This document shows positions 1-5,403 of a DNA stretch of 9,100 bases, piece by piece (position 1 is the first letter of the stretch; each line of letters starts with the position of its first letter). The position numbers and the translations under genes were made by a program. The notes under the pieces are model-generated. The model saw nothing but the letters and a program-made list of their open reading frames with translations. It searched no databases and was not told where the DNA came from. Origin of the DNA: Oscillospiraceae bacterium (GTDB lineage: Bacteria; Bacillota; Clostridia; Oscillospirales; Oscillospiraceae); assembly GCA_031288675.1 (NCBI GenBank), contig JAITQY010000176.1:1-9100 (forward strand), in the 5' to 3' direction.

Positions 1-9
1 TATAAGCAT
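1..9 (-). CDS. Start of the next leftward operon gene (3 codons only)
   Basis: On the minus strand an ATG at positions 9-7 lies 2 nt after the end of the preceding stop codon. It is preceded by AGAGG with about 8 nt of spacing, inside the 3' end of that gene. This is the spacing used by the other operon genes, so a further early gene probably begins here (Met-Leu-Ile...). Nothing can be said about its product. Confidence 0.4.
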
Positions 10-10
10 A

Positions 11-244
11 TCAAGAACCTCTGTATATGTTTTCTTGAGGAATGTCTGAGGCATTTAGCGACTTAGTGCGCCCATCCTTGAAAAACAGCTTACAATGGAT
101 AACGCCTTCAAATAACACGCGTTCTTGCGAGTTCTCACAAAACAAGTCTGCAAACAGCAAAGCATAGCCGTTTTCTAACTTCTCAAAGGAAGCTGCGACG
201 CAGCAAACCCCAAAGTGTATGCAATCAGTACATACTGTTTTCAT
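11..244 (-). CDS. Small Cys-rich phage protein, unknown function (77 aa)
   Basis: I do not recognise this protein. The start is the ATG at 244, which overlaps the TGA of the upstream hydrolase gene as ATGA; a longer reading frame upstream lies inside that gene and has no support. The N-terminus holds C5-x2-C8 followed by C14-C15, which looks like a short zinc-knuckle or metal-binding motif. Further single cysteines occur in the middle of the protein (around 'LFCENS' and 'IHCKLF'). There is no signal peptide or membrane segment. Its place at the end of the visible early operon gives no specific role. Small Cys-rich proteins in such operons may bind nucleic acid or host proteins, but that is only inference. 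Confidence 0.7.
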   Translation of the reverse strand: MKTVCTDCIHFGVCCVAASFEKLENGYALLFADLFCENSQERVLFEGVIHCKLFFKDGRTKSLNASDIPQENIYRGS

Positions 245-864
245 AAAACTATATCCTCCGGCAGAACTCTCTCGCCGGAATACTCCGTGCGGTAGTAATT
301 GCGCTTCCCGTCGCCGCTGAACCACAGCGTATTATTTGGCACATTACGCGCTGTATCACCGTACCCGAGCCACGTCATTACAACGCCTACAGCAACGTCT
401 ACGCTCTCCTGCGACGGGGTTATGCGCGCGTCATAGCCGTAGTACTGGTTAGGCGCGCTGACTACCTCTGCCGGAGTATCCGCATAGCCATAATCTACGC
501 GGTTTACTACAGTCCACGCGGCGGCTGTCTTATCCGTCAAATCGCCCGAGTAGCACTCACCGTCAAGCATTTTGGCAATCTCATACGCGCTTACGCGTAT
601 GTACGCCAGCTCGTCGGAAGTCGGCAGTTGACGCGCTTTCTTCGGTCGTTTCAGGCTCCGCAGCGCTGTTTGTTCAACCCGCTGTGATTGCGCCGCTTCT
701 CCTGTCCACTCTTGACTGCCGACTAATTCCTGCCGACTACTTTGGCTAACGCCTATGCTGTAAATCCAGCCGCAGAACGCCACCGTAGCCGCTATAAGCG
801 TTAGTCCAAACAATATTATCTCCGCGCGCTTCATCACCCGCGCTATCATACATTTCTTAGGCAT
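241..864 (-). CDS. Membrane-anchored SleB-type cell wall hydrolase (207 aa)
   Basis: Probable peptidoglycan hydrolase of the SleB/CwlJ lytic transglycosylase family (Hydrolase_2 type). I chose the ATG at 864: it has AGGAG 6 nt upstream, whereas the longer reading uses a TTG at 882 deeper inside the preceding gene. With this start the chain has a basic N-terminus, one hydrophobic segment at about residues 14-38 (membrane anchor), a polar linker rich in Gln, Ser and Arg (40-85), and the hydrolase domain from about 90 to the end. Family hallmarks are the 'AKMLDGE' motif with E103 as the expected catalytic acid, 'AAAWTVVNRVD' at 115-124, and the C-terminal 'LWFSGDGKRNYYRTE'. The gene overlaps the HNH gene by 8 nt and the next gene by ATGA. 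Family known; its use by the phage from an early operon is unclear, since lysis genes are normally late. Confidence 0.8.
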   Translation of the reverse strand: MPKKCMIARVMKRAEIILFGLTLIAATVAFCGWIYSIGVSQSSRQELVGSQEWTGEAAQSQRVEQTALRSLKRPKKARQLPTSDELAYIRVSAYEIAKMLDGECYSGDLTDKTAAAWTVVNRVDYGYADTPAEVVSAPNQYYGYDARITPSQESVDVAVGVVMTWLGYGDTARNVPNNTLWFSGDGKRNYYRTEYSGERVLPEDIVL

Positions 865-1510
865 TTTCTTCTCCTGTTTCAATCAGCGTTACCCCTCTTA
901 GACTCGGCACATACTCCCCGAAGTATAAAATTTCCGCTTTTTCTCTTGACTTAACGGCTTCCTCGAGAGTATCGTAATATCCGAGGGTTATTCCTTTTCG
1001 GTCTACCATTATTCTTGCTCTATATCTGCCTTTCGGAGCATAACTTACGCCTAACACACCCGTTTGACTGTTCTTTGATACGCTTGAGTTCCGAGCGTTT
1101 TCCTTTGGGGAGCATAACCTCAAATTGCAGCGGCGATTGTCTAATGGGTTTCCGTTGATATGGTCTACAACTTTGTCATCCTCGGGATTGAGCAAAAAGC
1201 GCGATAGCTTTATGACTTTTTTGTTAATATTCGCCACTGGATACCCCGTCTTTGATTTGCTCCAAGAATGAGAAGCTACCTGCTCAAAATCTTGAATATC
1301 GAAGTCAAATGTTTCCCCAGAAGTCATTTTTGCGGTAACTACTGCACCTTGTACGGTAAAAGTGTTTGTATTTTTGCGGGGCTTAGGTTCGCATGAGCTG
1401 TGAGTATACATTCGCAAATAATGCTTATTGCAGTAAGGGTTTCCCCGAAAGGAAGATGAAAACTTGTCACCGCAGTAGCAACACACTTTTTTATCAATCG
1501 TTGAGTTCAT
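857..1510 (-). CDS. HNH homing-type endonuclease with AP2 DNA-binding domain (217 aa)
   Basis: Probable free-standing homing endonuclease. Three parts are visible: an N-terminal zinc ribbon (C10-x2-C13 and C27-x2-H30), an HNH nuclease core at about 112-140 with D116-H117, N121, N125 and N129, and an AP2-like DNA-binding domain at about 148-200 (Gly-Val-Leu-Gly-Val followed by Tyr-Arg-Ala-Arg and a later Leu-Gly-Tyr-Tyr-Asp-Thr). The ATG at 1510 has GGAGG about 9 nt upstream. The start overlaps the rusA end by 17 nt and the stop overlaps the hydrolase start by 8 nt. The gene is visibly richer in A/T and in AAA/AAT codons than its neighbours, which fits recent arrival. The family is known for spreading its own gene by cutting empty alleles; whether this copy is active is not shown. 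Confidence 0.88.
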   Translation of the reverse strand: MNSTIDKKVCCYCGDKFSSSFRGNPYCNKHYLRMYTHSSCEPKPRKNTNTFTVQGAVVTAKMTSGETFDFDIQDFEQVASHSWSKSKTGYPVANINKKVIKLSRFLLNPEDDKVVDHINGNPLDNRRCNLRLCSPKENARNSSVSKNSQTGVLGVSYAPKGRYRARIMVDRKGITLGYYDTLEEAVKSREKAEILYFGEYVPSLRGVTLIETGEENA

Positions 1511-1910
1511 AAAGCGTAACCTCCACTCTTGCGTCTTCAGAATATCTCTTCTCCCCGCTTATTTTTGCAATGCGCGCGTCATCTGTGTAGGCAACCCCAT
1601 TTAGCGCGTCTGAAATCGCTTTAATCACGTTGTCGATATCCCCTTTCGTGATTTTGTATTTCCCAGCCGCTATTTGTTCCCTATCCGCTTTCTTTACGCT
1701 TTTTGGAATGGGGTAAAATGCTTTAATATCAAGCCATATCGCCCCGTCCCGCAGCATTGGAAAATTAGCTTGCCGGTATGCTAACCGCACCCAATTTTCG
1801 TATTGCACGGTTTCGGCAGGAGTACGTACATTAACGTGACCTCCGCGCGAGCTGAACTTAGGACGCTGTTTCCCGCGCGGCGCTCCCGCGACTGTAAATG
1901 TTGCCGTCAT
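1494..1910 (-). CDS. rusA: RusA-family Holliday junction resolvase (138 aa)
   Basis: Predicted endonuclease that resolves Holliday junctions made during phage recombination or replication. The family signature 'KGDIDNVIKAISDALNG' sits at residues 89-105, with D91 and D93 matching the catalytic aspartates of E. coli RusA (D70, D72), K97 matching its essential lysine, and D110/D111 in 'YTDDARI' matching the third acidic position. The N-terminal 'GAPRGKQRPKF' is also typical. The length of about 138 aa is normal for clostridial phage members. The start ATG at 1910 overlaps the TGA of the preceding NinB-like gene as ATGA, so the two are probably translated together. Its position directly after the annealing and SSB-like genes fits a role in finishing recombination intermediates. 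Confidence 0.92.
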   Translation of the reverse strand: MTATFTVAGAPRGKQRPKFSSRGGHVNVRTPAETVQYENWVRLAYRQANFPMLRDGAIWLDIKAFYPIPKSVKKADREQIAAGKYKITKGDIDNVIKAISDALNGVAYTDDARIAKISGEKRYSEDARVEVTLYELND

Positions 1911-2422
1911 TGCCTTTGCTCCATATATTTGATTAATTCGTTTATCTCTTCGTCTCTCAGCGTTTCAATCCCGAGTTCTCTCGCTTCGGTCACTGTCCCC
2001 TCAATCAATCGGGAAAACTCTTTGCTGTCAAGCTCGCTTGTCCGCTTGTACAACAGATAGCAGGTAAACTGCTTTTTGTTTTCCGTCTTGTGTCCTATAG
2101 CCCTTGTGTACTTGTAGAATTTAGCAGGGTCTATCGCCGAAAGCATTTTGAAGCCTATTACCGCGCCCGTATCGTCCGTTGCGACCGTCCCGTAATCAAG
2201 ATTAAGGTTACGCTTTGTTTCTTCAAATCCCGCCCGAAGTTTAGACGCTATTTCGCCGACCAGTACGTGGAAATAAGCGTTAGCGTCAAGACTTCGTTTT
2301 TGCTTTACCGCCGTGATTTTGTATTCGCCAGCCTTGAACTTTTCGGCGAACTCCTTAGCGTCGTCCGGAGAGGTTTCAAGTATCAGCGCCGTTCCTGCGG
2401 TCATACAAGCGTTAATCTTCAT
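1907..2422 (-). CDS. NinB/Orf-like recombination protein (171 aa), tentative
   Basis: The protein resembles short phage proteins often annotated as NinB (lambda Orf) like, which assist loading of recombinases on SSB-coated DNA. The visible similarity is the 'KRSLDANAYFHVLVGEIA' stretch (residues 42-59) and the C-terminal 'FSRLIEGTVTEARELGIET' region (136-154), which is the layout I recall for clostridial members. No enzyme motif is visible. The ATG at 2422 lies 3 nt after the TAG of the SSB-like gene and has no good Shine-Dalgarno sequence, so translation probably depends on re-initiation. Context between an SSB-like gene and rusA supports a recombination role. The family assignment is from memory of pattern and is moderate at best. 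Confidence 0.6.
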   Translation of the reverse strand: MKINACMTAGTALILETSPDDAKEFAEKFKAGEYKITAVKQKRSLDANAYFHVLVGEIASKLRAGFEETKRNLNLDYGTVATDDTGAVIGFKMLSAIDPAKFYKYTRAIGHKTENKKQFTCYLLYKRTSELDSKEFSRLIEGTVTEARELGIETLRDEEINELIKYMEQRQ

Positions 2423-2425
2423 CGT

Positions 2426-3049
2426 CTAAAAAGGGAGTTGGTCGTCTTGGATTTCCGAGAACTGCACAGACTGCTCTTTGTAGCTTGCCGGATAATCTCC
2501 GTAAGAGCCGCTTACGCCTCCGTTGCTTGCGGCAAGCCTTTTAATCTCCGGCGCGGTATATTCGTTTATGCGCGATATATCGCGTACGTACATCAGCTTG
2601 CACGCCGTTTTTAGGCTTCCGTTTTTGTCAAGGTATTCCTCTTCGCCGAACAGTCCGGCGAAGAGCTTGCGCTTAAACCAATCAAAAGAGAAATCCCAAT
2701 TGGCATTATTTCCGTCCTCAAGAGCCTTGATAAAGCCCTTGAAGAATGATATAGACTGCTCGTTGCCCTCCGCGCCCGTCATCTGACGGTATACGCCGCG
2801 CCACTGACCGCCGGAGTTCTTGTTACGCTCCCACTGCTTGTAATAGTAGTTTGCGCACTCACCCTGCGCTATGTCAAACTCTACTACAAACATTTCGTTT
2901 CCGTTTTTGGATTGCTTCGCGGTAACGTTCTTGATTTCGCAGACGTATACGCCCGGGTCAATACGCTGGAAATCGCTTTGCGCCGGCTCAACGTCCTTGT
3001 AGTTCGCCGGAGGCGTCCACCGGCTATTGCTACTGTTGTTGTTATACAT
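2426..3049 (-). CDS. DUF669-like, SSB-like phage protein (207 aa)
   Basis: Conserved early phage protein of the DUF669 type, thought to bind single-stranded DNA beside Sak4-like ATPases. The chain begins with a low-complexity Asn/Ser stretch, then a compact core at about 30-165 containing 'GVYVCEIKNV', 'VVEFDIAQGE', 'GVYRQMTGAEG', 'FFKGFIKALE' and 'KLFAGLFGEEEY', all typical of the family. It ends in an acidic tip 'DDQLPF' that copies the C-terminal tail by which bacterial SSB recruits partner proteins. The ATG at 3049 has AGGAG 9 nt upstream. It follows the ATPase gene across a hairpin-forming repeat and precedes the NinB-like gene by 3 nt. Ends and family are clear; ssDNA binding is inference from the tail and neighbours. 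Confidence 0.8.
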   Translation of the reverse strand: MYNNNSSNSRWTPPANYKDVEPAQSDFQRIDPGVYVCEIKNVTAKQSKNGNEMFVVEFDIAQGECANYYYKQWERNKNSGGQWRGVYRQMTGAEGNEQSISFFKGFIKALEDGNNANWDFSFDWFKRKLFAGLFGEEEYLDKNGSLKTACKLMYVRDISRINEYTAPEIKRLAASNGGVSGSYGDYPASYKEQSVQFSEIQDDQLPF

Positions 3050-3066
3050 TTGTCTTATCTCCTTTT

Positions 3067-3156
3067 TTAGGTATTAGGCAGTAGGTGTTAGGTATTAGGG
3101 GACGGGAGTAACGTTCTTTCGTCTCCTAACTCCTATTACCTATGTCCTGTCTCCTA
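3067..3156. repeat. Hairpin-forming intergenic repeat, copy 1
   Basis: The gap between the ATPase and SSB-like genes is filled with drifting TAGG/TTAGG-type units on the left (about 3069-3108) and CTCCTA/CCTATT-type units on the right (3123-3156). The right side, reverse-complemented, matches the left side at about 22 of 34 positions, so the element is an imperfect palindrome around a short centre near 3109-3122. It contains the 25-bp core at 3111-3135 that recurs with one mismatch in copy 2. The last four codons and the stop of the ATPase gene lie inside it. It resembles small palindromic intergenic elements (REP or MITE-like); no transposase or known family is claimed. Confidence 0.65.
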
Positions 3157-3811
3157 TGTTGTTATTGTTGTGTAATCCGTAATAAGTCCGGATTGCGTTG
3201 TCTATAATCAGCAGGTCGTTATCTATCGCGTCTGTATCGAACATTCCGACCGGCGTTTTGGCTATGTCGCGCCCGGTTGTATTTTTGGTTAGAAAAACAT
3301 ATTGTCCGTCTACAATGGTTGACCTGAAAACGATTGAAAGCATACCCGGAATAGATACCTTTTCGTTTAGGAGTTTACCAATCGTTTTTGGTTCGATGTT
3401 CCCGTTGTCGTCGGTATCTTCGTGCATCGTAAAATACACGATTTTATCCTCCGGCAGACCTGCGCCTATAAAGCAGATTAAATCCCAAAATCTATCCGCT
3501 ATGTCGTTATATAATTCGTAGACCTGATTTCCCTTGCCGCCGCGATGATTCCGCATAAAATAATTTGTGATAAGGTACCCCGCGTCGTCAATCATTATCG
3601 ACTTAGCTTTTGACGCGTACAGAGCCTTTTTTATGCTCTCATAGTCGTCACTGAAATACACCTTAGCGGGTTCGCCGTCCGCGCGGAAAGGAAGCTGTTT
3701 GGTACTTTGCGCGGATATTATCCCAAGCCTCAAAGGAAACTTGGCATAATTGCGCATTGAATAACTTTTGCCCGTGCTTGTCCGTCCGCATATCAATACC
3801 GGTATTGCCAT
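3140..3811 (-). CDS. Sak4-like RecA-fold ATPase / annealing recombinase (223 aa)
   Basis: Predicted P-loop ATPase of the Sak4/AAA_24 type found in phage recombination modules, where it promotes single-strand annealing together with an SSB-like partner. Walker A is 'GRTSTGKS' at residues 9-16. A hydrophobic strand ending in 'IMIDD' at 72-76 is a good Walker B. A third conserved strand 'KIVYFTMHED' follows further on. The length of about 223 aa is normal. The ATG at 3811 has GGAG 9 nt upstream, and the gene follows Gam with a 13-nt gap. The C-terminal residues GDRT and the TAG stop are encoded by the edge of intergenic repeat copy 1, so the original end may have been slightly different. The P-loop ATPase assignment is secure, the Sak4 role is inferred from family and neighbours. 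Confidence 0.85.
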   Translation of the reverse strand: MAIPVLICGRTSTGKSYSMRNYAKFPLRLGIISAQSTKQLPFRADGEPAKVYFSDDYESIKKALYASKAKSIMIDDAGYLITNYFMRNHRGGKGNQVYELYNDIADRFWDLICFIGAGLPEDKIVYFTMHEDTDDNGNIEPKTIGKLLNEKVSIPGMLSIVFRSTIVDGQYVFLTKNTTGRDIAKTPVGMFDTDAIDNDLLIIDNAIRTYYGLHNNNNIGDRT

Positions 3812-3824
3812 TTGTTATATCTCC

Positions 3825-4406
3825 TTACTTTACTATTATCTCAAAGACGTCTTCTCCGGCTGTTACCGTTACTCCCGCTACGGTCTCGCCGTCTTCGGTG
3901 GTCGCTCCGTCTTCTGTGATGACAAGCGTCTTTTTAAGCTCGCCCCATCGCGGAGCTTCCGTTACCTTTATGTAATCTTCTCTGCCGGTTGCTTTCAACC
4001 ATTTAAGCAGGGCGTCCGCGTCCGTCTCCGTCTTTAAGCCGCCCTTTTTCATTTTTAGGGTGCCGGATAAAAGAGCGTATTGCGCCTGCGTCTTGGTTTC
4101 CTTGTGCGGTACGGTGAAAAAATAATCCCTTAGCGCGTTTTGCAGAAACTCCGTCTTGGTTTCAAGCGACTTAGCTTCGGCGGCGAGCTTGCCGTTTATC
4201 CGCGCTATCATATCATCAGCTATAGCTTTCAGCCGGTCATACTCCGTGCGTCTCGCAGCTATCTTGCGTACCGCCCAGTCGGCTTTAATGTCATCGTCAA
4301 TGACAAATGCCGGCTTAGCTTGTTCGCCGTCTTCGGGGACTGTTCTTGTGTTGTCATAGTCCCAATCGTCATACTCGATTTCAATGCCGATTTTATTTTC
4401 TATCAT
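3825..4406 (-). CDS. gam: Gam-like host-nuclease inhibitor (193 aa)
   Basis: Predicted DNA-end-binding protein of the Mu Gam type that shields linear phage DNA from host RecBCD/AddAB nucleases. Family features are 'DDDIKADWAVRKIA' (37-50), a long helical, probably coiled-coil segment (about 45-95), 'DYFFTVPHKETKTQ' (94-107) and 'LSGTLKMKKGG' (113-123), followed by 'DADALLKWLKATGRE'. I chose the ATG at 4406 because GAGG lies 8 nt upstream of it; the ATG at 4424 gives six more residues but has no ribosome binding site. The gene sits at the head of the recombination cluster and follows a 115-nt gap with a convergent promoter and hairpin, so its expression may be set apart from the genes before it. 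The related Gp157 family was considered; the motif order fits Gam better. Confidence 0.86.
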   Translation of the reverse strand: MIENKIGIEIEYDDWDYDNTRTVPEDGEQAKPAFVIDDDIKADWAVRKIAARRTEYDRLKAIADDMIARINGKLAAEAKSLETKTEFLQNALRDYFFTVPHKETKTQAQYALLSGTLKMKKGGLKTETDADALLKWLKATGREDYIKVTEAPRWGELKKTLVITEDGATTEDGETVAGVTVTAGEDVFEIIVK

Positions 4407-4461
4407 TTGTTGAACCTCTTTCATTTTTTTAGTAATTCAAGAAATTTACTGAGGATTTGCC

Positions 4462-4490
4462 TTGACATCCGCTCCTGCGTGTGGTATAAT
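4462..4490 (+). promoter_or_regulatory. Consensus sigma-A promoter facing against the early operon
   Basis: TTGACA at 4462-4467 and TATAAT at 4485-4490 are separated by exactly 17 nt, a perfect match to the housekeeping consensus on the plus strand. Immediately downstream is the perfect palindrome ACACGTGT (4491-4498), which would cover the start point near 4497 and could be an operator. All coding genes within 3 kb are on the opposite strand, and no plausible plus-strand reading frame follows. The promoter lies in the gap between the Gam gene and the two-domain gene. Confidence 0.8.
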
Positions 4491-4496
4491 ACACGT

Positions 4497-4560
4497 GTTG
4501 TATTCCTTTTTGCTTTATTCCGTGTCTGACGTTGCCGCGTCAGGCGCGGTTCTTTCTTTT
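4497..4560 (+). ncRNA. Predicted short antisense RNA (about 64 nt)
   Basis: A transcript from the consensus promoter would start about 7 nt after the -10 box and run into a strong hairpin with a U-rich tail ending near 4560. The predicted RNA has a pyrimidine-rich unstructured 5' half (about 4497-4519) and a 3' terminator hairpin. It contains no ATG or ribosome binding site, so it is probably non-coding. It is antisense to the last seven codons of the two-domain gene and to the gap upstream of gam, so pairing could attract RNase III cleavage or change coupling between these genes. This is prediction from promoter and terminator only; phage antisense RNAs such as lambda OOP and P22 sar are precedents for the layout. 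Confidence 0.6.
4520..4560 (+). terminator. Rho-independent terminator, plus strand
   Basis: The arms at 4520-4531 and 4538-4549 pair over 12 bp (10 Watson-Crick and two G-U pairs) around the 6-nt loop TTGCCG. They are followed on the plus strand by TTCTTTCTTTT (4550-4560). The other strand has no T-run after the stem, so termination is predicted only for rightward transcription and leftward operon transcription should pass. The stop codon of the two-domain gene lies inside the right arm. Confidence 0.75.
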
Positions 4561-5403
4561 CGCCAGCGACGCTATACGCGCTATCGCGTCTGCCGGGGTG
4601 TGACCGTCCCATTTAGGCGCAAACTCACGCTCCGGTACTTCAAAAATATCCCAATACGGATCTATGTCATAATGATATGTAGCCACTCCGTCCGGCGTGT
4701 ACACCCCGACGATAAACATACCGTCGTACATTGTACCGTCATCGTGTTTTTTTGATTTCCAAGCATAATCTTTGTGTGACGCGCACACAACACTGAACAA
4801 TACCGCGCGGTGATGATATAACTCGTTGAACGTGTGATAGCCGTCGCGAAGCTCACCAATGCCGCCGCTCGGTATCTTGATATTTGTTACGGGTTCCGTT
4901 CCGTCCACAGACACCTCCGTATCCAGCGCAAGGTAAATCGCAGGACAAGCCGCGTAGTAGTAGGTCACGTCGTAGTTGTACACATAGCCAACCGTGTACA
5001 CAATGCCCGCATAGTCCGAGTTGTCCGCGCAAGGAGAGCGCAACCACCAATAAGCAGTGACATTAGGGATTACGTCGCTGTTGCGGATATATTCTTTTTC
5101 GGATAGCAAAAATACTTTATCACCGTCGCCTGTGATGTAGTCGCCGGTGTACGGCAATAGCGCATAGGGGTCAGCGGCTGTACTAATCAGCCCCTTAAAA
5201 AATCCGTTTAGCTCCGCGCGGATTGTGCTGCCCATCCACGAGTTACAGTTGTTTTCGTCAAACGGCAGTCTGTCCGGCAGGACACCCGCCATTAGGCATA
5301 TCCTGCCCGCGTCGCCGTCCTGAACGTCATCAAGGGCTATCCAGTCATAGCCCGCAAAGTTGAATTTCTCGCCGCGTGCAAGGGTTTTAATGGTTTTAGT
5401 CAT
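4540..5403 (-). CDS. Two-domain protein: DUF6273 (C-type-lectin-like) plus WDGHT-motif phage domain (287 aa)
   Basis: The first part (about 1-165) is a DUF6273-type domain: 'GYDWIALD', 'ICLMAGVLPD', 'STIRAELNGFF', 'VFLLSEKEY' and then 'WWLRSP' at 119-124, a variable Tyr/Asn/Asp stretch (125-150) and 'ACPAIYLAL' (152-160). Such domains are expected to have a C-type-lectin or formylglycine-enzyme-like ligand-binding fold. The second part (about 190-280) carries 'DGYHTFNELYHHRAVLF', 'DDGTMYDGMFIVGV', 'WDIFEVPE' and 'WDGHTPADAIARI', a module I recognise from many phage hypothetical proteins but cannot assign a function. There is no signal peptide or membrane segment, so it should act in the cytoplasm. 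The ATG at 5403 overlaps the stop of the preceding gene as ATGA and has AAGGAG upstream. A fusion of these two parts is unusual. Confidence 0.75.
   Translation of the reverse strand: MTKTIKTLARGEKFNFAGYDWIALDDVQDGDAGRICLMAGVLPDRLPFDENNCNSWMGSTIRAELNGFFKGLISTAADPYALLPYTGDYITGDGDKVFLLSEKEYIRNSDVIPNVTAYWWLRSPCADNSDYAGIVYTVGYVYNYDVTYYYAACPAIYLALDTEVSVDGTEPVTNIKIPSGGIGELRDGYHTFNELYHHRAVLFSVVCASHKDYAWKSKKHDDGTMYDGMFIVGVYTPDGVATYHYDIDPYWDIFEVPEREFAPKWDGHTPADAIARIASLAKRKNRA
4939..5049 (-). other. Variable-region-like patch in the DUF6273 domain
   Basis: This stretch encodes residues 119-155. Over residues 142-150 the codons are TAC AAC TAC GAC GTG ACC and three TAC, so eight of nine are NAC or ACC forms that differ from AAC only at adenine positions. 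Tyr, Asn and Asp also alternate in residues 127-140. This composition, lying between a conserved WWLRSP and a conserved C-terminal strand of a lectin-like domain, is what adenine-specific mutagenesis by a diversity-generating retroelement leaves. No reverse transcriptase or second copy (template repeat) is present in the window, so it may also be ordinary DUF6273 divergence. Confidence 0.4.

Noticed and set aside
1803..2060. Plus-strand frames of 65-175 aa opposite rusA, the NinB-like, SSB-like, ATPase, Gam and 271-aa genes.
   Set aside because: They lack ribosome binding sites, are Arg/Ser/Cys-rich in the manner of antisense shadow frames, and lie opposite genes with recognisable families and tight operon spacing.
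4491..4498. The palindrome ACACGTGT with the promoter as a remnant of a toxin-antitoxin (for example HicA-type) control region.
   Set aside because: Such promoters often have this look, but no toxin or antitoxin reading frame follows on the plus strand, so the idea cannot be supported beyond resemblance.
4421..4612. A 63-aa minus-strand frame spanning the end of the two-domain gene and the gap before gam.
   Set aside because: It has no ribosome binding site at its first ATG, overlaps the end of a clear gene in another frame, and has a composition (Arg/Lys/Thr repeats) unlike the neighbours. A shorter version starting at ATG 4468 has AGGAG only 3 nt upstream and would be 15 aa; it may be no more than chance.
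4462..4755. A 97-aa plus-strand frame downstream of the consensus promoter, perhaps a toxin-like gene.
   Set aside because: Its ATG overlaps the promoter itself, upstream of the predicted transcript start, and the rest is antisense to a well-supported gene. The transcript should also end at the 4520-4560 hairpin.
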